From Sipunculus nudus (taxonomy: Eukaryota; Annelida; Sipuncula; Golfingiida; Sipunculidae), in the NCBI GenBank assembly GCA_026874595.1, contig CM049321.1, positions 12,360,979 through 12,424,978 of the forward strand: a DNA stretch of 64,000 bases, read 5' to 3'. The translations under genes were made by a program, and so were the position numbers. Positions 12,684-24,700 of this stretch are shown piece by piece. The notes beneath the pieces are model-generated. The model was not told where the DNA came from, made no database searches, and was given only the letters and a program-made list of their open reading frames with translations. Positions within the stretch are counted from its first letter, which is position 1. Each line of letters opens with the position of its first letter.

Positions 12684-12872
12684 TTGTCCAAGGGGGTAAT
12701 TATACCGGGGGGTAATTGTCCGGGGGGTAGTCGTCTTGGGGGGTAGTTGTCCCAAGGGGTAATTGTCCCGGGGGGTAATTGTCCGGGGGGTAATTGTCTG
12801 GGGGGTAATTGTCCAGGGGGTAATTGTCGGGGGGTAATTGTCCGGGGGGTAATTGTCCGGGGGGTAGTTGTC
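12684..12872. repeat. ~15-bp G-rich tandem array
   Basis: About a dozen copies of GGGGGGTAATTGTCC with small variations, directly abutting the 49-bp array. Each unit has a run of four to six Gs on the plus strand, making the array a possible G-quadruplex former. Confidence 0.9.
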
Positions 12873-13659
12873 CTTTTGCCAATTTAACAGATGGCATATC
12901 CGACATTGCCAATTATTGCACGGGATTCAGTGACGTTTTCATCCCTCAACTTTAAATTGAATGGCGTAATCCTACATTAATTACCATTGAATCCTTTTCT
13001 TCATTTGTTTACCACTAAACCTTTTCAAATTATGAATAACAAAATTAATATATAGTATATATAATATGCCATTATATTATTATTTCCAAGATTTTGGTGC
13101 AAAAATGAGGTGTGGGCACCCCTTCTAAATCCACCCCTACCCATCGTCCTACTCTAACGTTTATCCATGTACATTTTGCCGTTGCTTGTTTTCACATTTC
13201 ACATGCCAAACGGATTTGTAGTACCGGAACTTCTTGTTAACTTTTTAATAATCTTAAACTTTTATATAAAATAAGTCGCCAACCACATATTATGAGTCTC
13301 AGTTGATGATGGCTAGCTTGCAGGCTGATGGGATGTGTTTTATGCAGTGTTGTGCTTAGAGTTGTAGACAATTTGACAAGTACAGTTCAGCTCTTTTTTA
13401 CGAAGAAACTACAAGGTGCAACAGATATTGAATCCCTGAAAAGAAAAACATCTTTATGTAATAAGAAATAAAGTTGCAAGGTTTGCGACTTTGCTCCTTG
13501 TTCTTTCCTAGAGTTGACGCACAGTGAAGATATTTTGATCTACCTTACATATGCAGTTCGGTTCTTTTTGGACATGAAACTACATGGATCAAAACTGATT
13601 GAAACCCCGAGTTATCTGAGTAAAAGAAAGAACAAATCTCCAAAATATGAGGCGCAATA
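12873..13659. other. Non-coding spacer, nothing assignable
   Basis: Unique-looking AT-rich DNA between the G-rich array and the ~150-bp satellite. Short open frames lack starts, splice sites or recognisable domains. Confidence 0.5.
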
Positions 13660-15400
13660 TGTAGGCGATCACCCTTTGTCTGCCGTCCGTCCGTTAACAG
13701 GGCACAAATCGTAACCGTTAGACCTAGAAACTTCTAACTGTACATCAAGGGAGGTCCTGTGCAAATCTCCTTGGAAACCCGAAATTACGCCATGGTGACC
13801 TATATTTTGTGACTTACGGGCCGAAAACATGATTTCGAACACCCAGACAGTCATACGGGGCACAGATTGCATCCAATAGGCTTAGAAACCTCTAACCTAA
13901 TAGTTTTGGCAGGGAAAAGATGTCATATGAGCACCCTGAATGTCAGATGGGGACAAATCGTATCCGTGAGGCATAGAATCTTCTAACACAATATCCTGGG
14001 AGTTTCTAGGCAAATCTCCTTGGAAACCTGAAATTAGGTCATGGTGACCTATTTTTTATGATCTTGAGGCCGAAAACAAGGCTTTTCAGCATCAGACAGT
14101 CAGACGGGGCACAAATTGATTCGATAAGGCCTAGAATCCTCGAACGTCACATTAAAGGAGGTCCTAGGCAAATCGGAAATTAGGTCATGGTGACCTATAT
14201 TTTGTGACCTACAGGCCGAAAACATGATTTTGAGCACCCTGAATGTCAGATGAGGACAAATCATATATGTGAGGCCTAGTATCTTTTAACTCAATATTCT
14301 GGGAGTTTCACAGCAAATCTCCTTGGAAACCTGAAATTAGGGCATTGTGACCTATATTTTATGAGCTATTTCATGACAGTCAGACGGGACACAAATTGTA
14401 TCCATTAGGCCTAGAAACTCTTACCTGATATTTTGGGAGATCCTAGGCAAATGTCCTTTGAAACCTGAAACTAGGTCACTGTGACCTATATTCTGCGACC
14501 TATAGGTAAAAGACGTCATATGGCACCCTGAATGTCAGATGGGGCCAAATCATATATGTGAGGCCTAGAATCTTCTAACTGGGAGTTTCTAGGTAAATCT
14601 CTTTGGAAACCTGAAATTAGGTCATGGTGACCTATATTTTGTGACCTATGGGCAGAAAACAGGATTTTGAGCACCCAGAAAGTCAGGCAGGGCACACTTT
14701 GTATTTGTTAAGCCTAGAATCTCCTAATGTAACATTCTGAGACGTCCTTGGCAAATGTCTGTGGAAAACTGAAATAAGGTCACCATGACCTATATTTTGC
14801 GACCTTTAAGAAAAGAAGTCATACAAGAACCCAGTCAGTGAGTCAGGGCACACATTGTATCTGTTTGGCCTAGAATCTTCTAATGTAACATTCTGAGACG
14901 TCCTTGGTCAGTGTCCTTGGAAAACTGAAATTAGGTCACCATGACCTATATTTTGCAACAATCAGAAAAGATGTCATATAAGCATCCAGACAGGGCACAA
15001 ATTGTATCCATTAGGCCTAGAATCTGTTAAAATAAAATTCAGGGAGGTCCTAGTCAAGTGTCCTTGGAAACCTAAAATTAGGTCATGTTGACCTATATTG
15101 TGTGAACTATGGGCTGAAAAATGGTTTTGCGCACCCAGACAGACAAGGCACAAATTGTATCCATTAGTCCTAGACTCTTCTAAAATGACATTCAGGGAAA
15201 TCCTTGGCAAATATTCTATGTAACCTGAAATTGGATCATGGTGACCTATATTCTGCCAGCTATGGACCAGAACCATGATTTTGAGCACCCAGACAGACAG
15301 GGTACAAATTGTATCTATTTTCCTTGGAAGCCTCTATTGTGAAATCCAGGGGGGTCCTGTGCAGGTCTCCAATGAATCCTGAAATTTGTATTTTCTTTCC
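13660..15400. repeat. ~150-bp satellite array with GGTCAnnnTGACC palindromes
   Basis: Ten to eleven diverged units share CCTTGGAAACCTGAAATTAG, then GGTCATGGTGACCTATATTT, then a CACCCAGACAGTCAGAC-type block and a GGCACAAATTGTATCCATTA block. The palindromic core sits at 14037, 14183, 14473, 14620, 14778, 14934 and 15081, giving periods of about 136-158 bp. No unit encodes a conserved protein. Confidence 0.9.
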
Positions 15401-15639
15401 ATTTTTTCAACACTGTAACTTTAGCCATAGGCTATTCTCACAGACAATATATAACATTAATAAAATAACATGAGCACCTAGTCAAATTAGCTGAGCGTCA
15501 CGGCCCATGGGCCACTTGTCTTTATACATGGCAGTCAATTCACAATTTAGAAAATAAATACATTTGTAAAACAAAATGAAAATATGTGCCCCACCATTGC
15601 AAATATGAGCTTTGCATGCTGGTACATTCGTCAAATTTA

Positions 15640-15735
15640 TGTCTGATTTCTCCTACAGAAAAAATAAAACAACAATTTAGTTTTATATCACTAAATGGCC
15701 AAAAGGTCTTTCCGAATTTTGAATGAGTATTATTT
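15640..15735 (-). repeat. Dispersed repeat family 4, reverse fragment
   Basis: The reverse complement reads AAAGACCTTTTGGCCATTTA followed by GTGATATAAAACTAAATTG, matching the core of family 4 at 9725, 33660 and 35745. Confidence 0.55.
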
Positions 15736-16009
15736 ATACTGCAAAACATGATCATACTGCCAGTCGACGGGATATGCGCTTACTAAAGATATGGAGGGTT
15801 GCGTGCTATTATAGGTGCCTACCTTTTGAAAAGAGATTTATGTGATTTCTGGCCCCCTCTGTGTTTATTAATGATCTAAGGGTAATTTTGTTGTTAAAAG
15901 CTCTTTAAGGCCTCTTTTAAGGCGGTCATATCCACATTTTCTGGCCTATTTTTATGACACCTCCAAGGCATTAATTACCTCATAGGTGATTGGGCCCCTT
16001 TAAAGAAGA

Positions 16010-16315
16010 AACTTGCCTAAGAGTTGTAAGGTTGGGTCTACACCCTAAGCCGCTACCTGGACAATTCACTCTATGTCTCCACTCTGACCCATTGGCCGCC
16101 TACTTTATCGTACAGGCATTAATCATTATGGATCAGCCGGTGCTTAACTGCTTCCATTTCCTAATACGCGGAGACCCTACATACTAAGTGACTTACCCAA
16201 GACCCATGCATAGGCTGGGGTCCAAACCCAACTCTGCTATCTGGACAAGTCAATCTAACCCGTACTCTGACCCATAGGGCAGCCTACTTTATCATATGGA
16301 CATTAATAGGCAAGT
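16010..16315 (+). repeat. Direct duplication, two ~100-bp copies
   Basis: The block from 16030 (GGTTGGGTCTACACCCTAAG) to about 16124 (GCATTAAT) is repeated with divergence at about 16210-16307. Shared parts include CTGGACAA, ACTCTGACCCAT and CCTACTTTATC. Confidence 0.6.
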
Positions 16316-17901
16316 CCACTGATTGTGTAGGAGGAGTGTATCTATTAAGGGTATATATGGAATATTCTATATCTCCCGATATCTTCCACCCATATGAATG
16401 GAATGTGCCGTGGAAGTGTTCCCAGTGTTTCTCAATGTTGCCTGCGAGGTGCAAGGCAGACAGGTGATTCTAATTTTCAGCTTGGCCTTTCGGCCTGTTA
16501 TTTTAAGTGAATCTTTTTAATGACCCTTTTCATTAGTGGTCTGATTTGGAGCTTTTTTGAAGAATATCAGCTTGTGGTCTGTCAAGTCATTTGCAGCACG
16601 CATTGCCTTCCTCACCATATAATAATAATAATAATAATAATAATGCCTGTCCCATCTTCATACAACCACGTCTATGACATGACCACGCATTCACAGACCT
16701 TGATTCCACGACCCACTCTAGCACCTATGTTATGAATAATGAATAAGGCATTTTAACCAATCAAATGGCTCGCGTACACACATTTACGCGGATGTCTGGT
16801 GTATCATTTTGATCAAATATTTGGCATTTCCCAGAAGGCATCAAGAATCGGACCAATCAAATCAGCCTGTCCCGTATCTGGTACACGTGTTCTCGGTCAG
16901 GCAGCGTGTGAACAGCGTAGAGCTTATATTCTATTGGTTTGGTTTGATTGACAGTTGTGATTTGGGTCCGGAGACTTGCAGTCTTGTTCATTATTTATTT
17001 AAACAAGTGCAAAAGAGGGTAGCGGGATCAAGGTATGTGAATGCGTGTATGGTTATATCACAAACGTGGTAGTATGGGGCTGGCCCGTCCTTTCTCCTGA
17101 CGATTACATCATTAGGGCCACTTCTTTGTGCAAGGTCACATCAATGATACTAGTATGTTATAATGGGTTGCCAAGCAACAGAGGAAGAAGGATATGCATG
17201 AAGAAAGAGGTTTATGTTGGTCTTATTTTAATCTGTAACTACATAGGTCTCCAAACAATTGAATGATGGGCGAGATTGTCATGACAAACGGCACGTGGCC
17301 AGAGAATGCTGATGTTTGGCATGCAGATAAAACCATCCGTTTTCTTTGACGGGAACCAATCATTTAAAGCACAAATTTGCCAATATCATCAAAATTACTG
17401 GCCAGAGGGCCGGTATGATATGGTTGGATATGTAGGAACTGCAAGCCGTGGGATGATTTTCTTTATAATGGTGAGCCCCACATGCCCACATAATTTATTT
17501 ACAGAGTTATAAAATCATATTTTTTTCTGTTACTGGGGGGATAAAATCAAGTATACTTCTAGATCTCTATTGTATCATGTTTATATATATAAATATTCAA
17601 AACCCACCTTCCACTTTCATGAAATCAAAAGGTAAATCTCACTTAGCCATAATAAAATAAGAAGAAATTTGTGATATTTTCCAAAATAATTTATTTTGAA
17701 CCAAAAAAAAAAAAACTTGATACATTTAGCACACAGCTAAATACGTTTTTCATAAACAGACATCTGTAAAACTTATATAGGATAAAAACATTTAAATGTT
17801 GGATAGAAAGACCAGAAGTCTTAGGAACTTTAAAATAAAAAAAATGTTAAAATATGGTAAAAAAATACCATAAATCTTACTTGTTGCTCATCTAGGATTA
17901 G
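16316..17901. other. Intergenic 3' of JMJD4, no gene seen
   Basis: Holds a short ATA microsatellite at about 16620-16643 and AT-rich DNA. The end nearest 17902 likely contains the JMJD4 3' UTR. Several open frames of 60-90 codons show no recognisable domain. Confidence 0.5.
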
Positions 17902-18692
17902 CTATTTAATAACAGTCGTAACATAGTCAATTAATTTAGCTAACATCAAATTGAATTTTCCAGGATCTTCCACAAATGACGAATTATAAATCAAATCAAA
18001 ATCTGAATCTTCCATCATGGTAATTAAAGTTTTGTGTATCTGCATCAGATCAAACATCCAGTGCCACAGAGCTGATTCAGTGGCTGCATCCTTCAGCAGC
18101 AACTGACACCAGCCACAGCAGACAGTCTCAGAATCTGTCTTAGTGTCTGTATCACAAAGGGTGTTTTTTACATCAGGGGATGTTTTGCTTATTTCCTGTG
18201 AGTTTTCACTGGTAGTTTTTTCTCTTGGCATCTGATTCAAGTCCCTGGATGTTACTTTAGAATCTGATTGGCTGACTGCTGTGTCCTTTAAATCTGATTG
18301 GCTGGCTAATTTTCCATGCTCTCCTGGTCCTGTGTCTGATTGGTGGGTCTGTCTCTCAGGTTCTCCATGTGTCTGTCTTGACTTGCTAATACTTGGTTTA
18401 TCAAATTTTCTTTGTATATGCATCGCTGAAAATTTGCATGTGCACTTTTTCAAAATCATTTCTGTCACTAAAATGACAGGTGAGCAATCTTTAGTTTCAC
18501 CTGTAACCATACATTTTTCTGCTATGTTGGTATTTTCTTCTGTGTCCTTCATATTTCCACTTGACAGATAATTGTATATTTTCTTTAATCTTCCAACAGC
18601 TATGCTGTGAAGAAATCGGAAAAACTCTTCATAATCTATACCGCTGCTGGCTTTGAGTATCATCTGCAAAAAAAAATTATACAAATACATAC

Positions 18693-18788
<96 letters not shown>

Positions 18789-21700
18789 AGGTTTGAAAAC
18801 AGTAAAGAAAATTATAAAGCAGATTAAATTTGGCAATCCATTCTAGAGTATATGTTCAATAAATCGATTTAGAATTACAATCAAATATTTTGTCTGGTGT
18901 AGAATTTCAATAACTCCAAAAGCTGTAAGATAATGGAATTCTAATGATTTTCCATATGAGACTGGAGGGTAATGAGTGGATACTGATAGCTATAAGAAGA
19001 TGCATATCAAGCCAAGCAGCCTGCTTACTTCATTTTCTGTCAAGGTTAACGTTTATACCATGTTCAGTAACAGAAAACATGGTCTGATTCCTCCTGTCTT
19101 GATTTAAGCACGCTGCTGCCATCTAGCCATTCATTTCATAAGTAACAGATGCATATCCAAGCGATGTCCACGTAAAGGCACACTGTTGCCATGTAGTGCT
19201 GCCATCTGGCAGTTAATTCAGTAACAAATCGTAACAGACATGACATAAGGCATGGTGCTGCAGTACAGTATAGCAGTTTATTAACTAATAAATATAGCAA
19301 TAAATACCCTAATAAAGTTATTTTATAAAAAAAGTTATCACTCATTAGTTCAATGAGACTAAAGCTTCTTAAGACACAATTAACGTTAACTACTGGTGGG
19401 TAGTTCTCTAGGTCTGTCTTAAGACCTGAAAATGCTATTGACATTGCTACAAAATAGTTTTACAAACCATCACAAATTTTGCATTGACACACCTGGTTAT
19501 ACACATATATGGAACGCTAGCCTAAGAAATACTGAACTGCAGCTGGACTCGGGTGTTCTCCATAGCTTGTAGGTTAGTGTAGCCAAGAATACATGACTTG
19601 CAGGACTTTTTAAAATAAATATACTGGGCCTTTAGTCATTATACCTGGCACCACTGAACAGCTTTTCCATGGGCCAGATCATAATACTTGCTAAGAGGAA
19701 CTATTTCAATTAAAATCATAAAAAAAACTAGAATACGGGTAGTCGACAAGCGACTACGTGTATCCGCCAAAATCAGAGGACGGGTGAAGTGAGGCATGGA
19801 TTGAGTGGCAAGGGGATATAGTTACATGTGTTAAATATTAGAATGGATCTCGGCCACATAAACATGATTGTAGGTGGCGCCACCTGTTATTTGAACGAGA
19901 AACTATCTAAGATATATACACATGCAAAATTTCATGTGGAAAAGCAGAGATATGAGTGATTTTATCCCACAGCAGACAAACAGATGGACGCTGTGCAAAA
20001 ATGGCTGCAGGTGGCGCCACCATTTTGTTCATGTTATAAAGCTATCCAAGGGCTAAATTTGTGTAATTTTTTTTTCCTGATTGGTCAAATGGTTCCTGAG
20101 ATATATGGGTTTATGTGTGGAGCGTTAACATGAATGTAGGTGGCGCCACCTGTCATAAAATCGAGAAAGCTATCTAGGATGTATATGCATGCCGATTTTT
20201 AGGTGAATTAGTCAAACCACTGCAGAGATATGAGTGATTTTAACCCCAGGCAGATGAACAAATGGACACTGTGCAAACATGGTTACAGGTGGCGCCACCT
20301 TTTGTTGTGTATGTTATAAAGCTATCCCAGGGCTACATTTGTGAAAAAAAATTTTCCGGATCGGTCAAACGGTTCCCGAGATATATGGGTTTATGTGTGG
20401 AGCGTTAATGTTAATGTAGGTGGCGCCACCTGTCATAAAATCGAGAAAGCTATCTAGGATGTATATGCATGCCGAATTTTAGGTGAATTAGTCAAACCAC
20501 TGCAGAGATACGAGTGATTTTAACCCCAGGCAGATGAACAGATGGACACTGTGCAAACACGGTTGCAGGTGGCGCCACCTTTTGTTGTGTATGTTATAAA
20601 GCTATCTCAGGGCTACATTTGTGTAAAAAATTTTTCCGGATCGGTCAAACGGTTCCCGAGATATATGGGTTTATGTGTGGAGCGTTAAAGTGAATGTAGG
20701 TGGCGCCCCTGTCATAAAATCGAGAAAGCTATCTAGGATGTATATGCATGCTGAATTTTAGGTGAATTAGTCAAACCACTGCAGAGATATGAGTGATTTT
20801 AACCCCAGGCAGATGAACAGATGGACACTGTGCAAACATTGTTGCAGGTGGAGCCACCTTTTGTTGTGTATGTTATAAAGCTATCCCAGGGCTACATTTG
20901 TGTAAAATTTTTTTCCGGATCGGTCAAACGGTTCCCAAGATATATGGGTTTATGTGTGGAAACAGACGCACAAACGGACGCTGGGCAGAGACGAAAGGTC
21001 AGAGGTCAAGGTCACTTGGTTAGGCACCAGTTCACATGTGACCCGATAATTTGTGTAAGTTTTGGAAAAATCTGTCCAGTAGTCTCAGAGGAGTTCTCCG
21101 GAAACGAACGCGGCGGCGGGGGCGGCGGAACCCGGTCAAAAACATAGTATCCGCAAAACTTCGTTTTGGCGGATACAATAATGTTTTACTTGTACCTTGT
21201 TTGAATATATACTTAATTATTGGAGTAAGGTGGTGCAAAATACTTCCTCCTTTTCCTTTGCACCAGATTTCATGAGAAAAGAGATCGTTAGTTCAACTGC
21301 CCCTACAGAGGTATCCAAGACTAGTGCCAATGGTATTTAAATAATACAAGGTGCCTATATATCATCACGCAAAAAAAAGCACCTTCTTTTTGGTAGATTT
21401 TTATGTATAATAATACAGACTTGCACCTGGCACTAATATGGACAATTTATTCTTTGTCTACCATACTGTTACACAGAGGAAAATCTTCTTTACTTAGAAT
21501 TGTTTAGGACCCTACAGCTTGTACTGCAACCCCAACATCTCCAGAATATAATATAGACATCCTTGGGGGCTGCCACTTAGGTTATTGTAGCTTAGTATAG
21601 ATGTGTATTTATACCTGACACTGTTGGTGCCAGCCCTCCATGTCCTGACAGTCCGCTATCTCTCGGTGAACTTCTCCGAGACAGTGCTGGATGTACCTCC

Positions 21701-24700
21701 AGCTCAGGTCCACAGCACAGCTGTTTATCCAGTTATGGTTAATAGAAATGGTGTCCTCCTTCAATAAAAAATTATTTCTCATTAACAGTGAAAGTCACAA
21801 CACAGGCATGCATGCAGATTATCTATCTGATTTAGGTATACCTGTACTATATTACCAATGCTGTGTGTGTGTGTTTGTGCATGTGTGTTTGTGTGTATAA
21901 TGATCTGCAAGAGTTGTGAACATACTGACCAGGTTGAAGACTTGATGGTGCCAGCCACTGGGTACATATATGACCTCTCCCGCATTCTGGTGTGTGTTTG
22001 AGTGTATAATGATCTGCAACAGTTGTGAACATCCTAACCAGATTGAAAACTTAATGGTGCTGACCACTGGGTACACATAAGACCTCTCCAGCAATCTTGT
22101 GTGTGTGTGTGTGTGTGTTTGTGTGTATATTATCTGCAACAGTTGTGAACATCCTAACCAGATTGAAAACTTAATGGTGCCGACCACTGGGTACACATAA
22201 GACCTCTCCAGCATTCTGGTGTGTGCCTGTTTGTGTGTATAATAATCTGCAAGAGTTGTGAACATACTGACCAGATTAAAGACTTGATGATGCCAGCCAC
22301 TGGGTACATATATAACCTCTCCAGCCTTCTGGTCAATCACAAAGTGCTGGCAGTTTTTGTATTTCTCAGAGATAGAGGCAGATCGTGGATTGCTGTCCGT
22401 CAGATCAAATAACAACTGACCATACTTGTCCTTCAGTTTCTCTTCTTCACCTAACAAAAAATAAAATATTTTAGTAAATTATAAGGTTCACAAGATCATA
22501 CTGTTTGCACAGCCATGTGTAAAAGCTAATTTACACATTTTGCCTTTAATAAAAATATCTATACCAAGAAGGTAAAGAAACCATTAAAAGATGCTGAGAA
22601 TACTTGACAACCCCACATTTCAAGTTTGACTGAAATTATAATTGTTATAATTATAATTTTACAACATATTCAATTTTTGAATTGATATAAAGCATGTTTA
22701 TTTTAATGTATTAAAATAAAAACCCACACCCACCCACACACACACACACACATACACACACACATATATACACACGTATTTTTGTATTGATTACCTTTTT
22801 CAGAAAAGGACAATACATGTATAGCTGTCTGTAACACTTGCAAATATGCAAAATATGTGTTGTATAATATGCAAGCTAAAACACCAGGCCAATTTATGAA
22901 ATAGCATTTACGATAATGACTAACAGATGTATATATTGATGTGTATTTAGATCTTGAGATGTCAGCACAGTTTACCTGGAGGGATCAGGATCCAGCGTTT
23001 TCTGCCACAAATGTTTGCTGACCAACTGTAGGAACGGAACACATCAGCGTGGAATGGTGTCCTGAAAAAACAGTTAACATCTGATAAAAATATGTGATAC
23101 CAATTAAAAATAAATCATCGAATACAGCTGAATAATAATACAACACAAAATGAACACCACTATTTTGTCCCCAAAACAGCAATCATTTCTTGTGAGTAGA
23201 TGCAGGACTTTATATTTATAAATCTAAAAATACTTAAAATTCCTTAATAGAATAATAGTATTGTTATTAATTTGTGTAACTTTTTCTGCATCTCACCTGT
23301 GTTGCAGATTTCTAAAATGAATATGACTAGTCATTTCTGATAACTTAAGGGAGAACATAATTTTGGGCCATAATACTCTCAGGTGCTGTTATGAAATTTT
23401 ATTGCCCAGCAAAGTCTAAGTCTACATTCTTGAAAGTTAGACTCAAATTCAGACTTTAGTCAAAGTCTAGACTCCCATCTTACATCAGTGAGTGACACAT
23501 TCATAATTAATATCCCAATAAATACAGAAGCAGATCCAGGGGGGTCTGGACCTTTACAATCACAGTAATCTTTTTTAAGGGTTTCAGACCAATATTTATG
23601 GCCTGGACCCCTGGTTATCTTGAATCAGAGACCTTTTCAGGTTTTGTCATTAATCCTCTGTGGTTTTTAGACATGTAATATTTAGATTTAGACAAAGTGT
23701 GATCATACACTACCATGTCCCCTTGGGTCCCATGTAGACAAATCTGTAATCATCACTGCTGTCATGTCTCTGGTCCCAAAACTCATTCAGCCAATCAGAT
23801 TGGAAGTACAAAGGGACCTTATAGGCCTTATACTTCGGAAAAGCTCTACATGTAAAAGAGAAGAAAATTTCAGTTATATTTTTGTTTACCTTTTTGCCTC
23901 TGGCAGGAGGGTATGCATTCATACACATTTGTGTGTCTGTGTGTTTGTTCACATGAAATCATGAGTCATGCATTCATGAATCGAAACAGAATCTCATGAG
24001 ATTTTCAGGAATATTCAAGGAATATTCACAAATGCGCAGTCACTTATGCATTGACGAACCTGGGTATAAGGGCCAAATAAGTGAATGTACACACAGTTTT
24101 CTGAGCATCCCACCATAGGGACCCCTCACATGGTGGAGGCTTGCATTCCTAAGAATGCATTTTTCTAGTTTCGTATGATATTAACAATCTTTTACATACA
24201 TCTTAACTATTGTACTTGTACTCCTTCTCTTTGAAGTACTATATATAGAAGTATTAGAAAGCAGGAATGAACTCACATTACTCATGCTAATTCCTGATGA
24301 ATTCTGGTAATACAATTCATGTTTATAAAATAAGACGTCATGAGAGAGTAGCTCTCTTTTCATATTGTTATGGTTATGAGAGCACTTGATGTTCAAAATT
24401 ATACTTGATGTTCAAAATGATAAGTTTACTTATAGTAACACAAGCATAATTTCACAGCACATTGATAGCATTTTGATATTGGTGTTGCCAAACAAAACAA
24501 AGCAGGAAATAGTAGGTATTTTGAAGAATAGGAAGGAAAAGACAAAATAATTAGGAAAATGTGTGGTTAATAACAGCCTGTAAGAATTTCATACTGATTT
24601 TTAAAATATTAACTTTCAGTTACACTCCTCATAATAGTAAAGATTATGTTTGAGTGTCTGGATTAATAACAACAAGCAAATTTGTGGAATGCATGTCCCC

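Noticed and set aside
20821-21147. 108-codon open frame ending in poly-Gly
   Set aside because: Part of the palindrome-rich element; a shorter equivalent in copy 2 is also repeat-derived.
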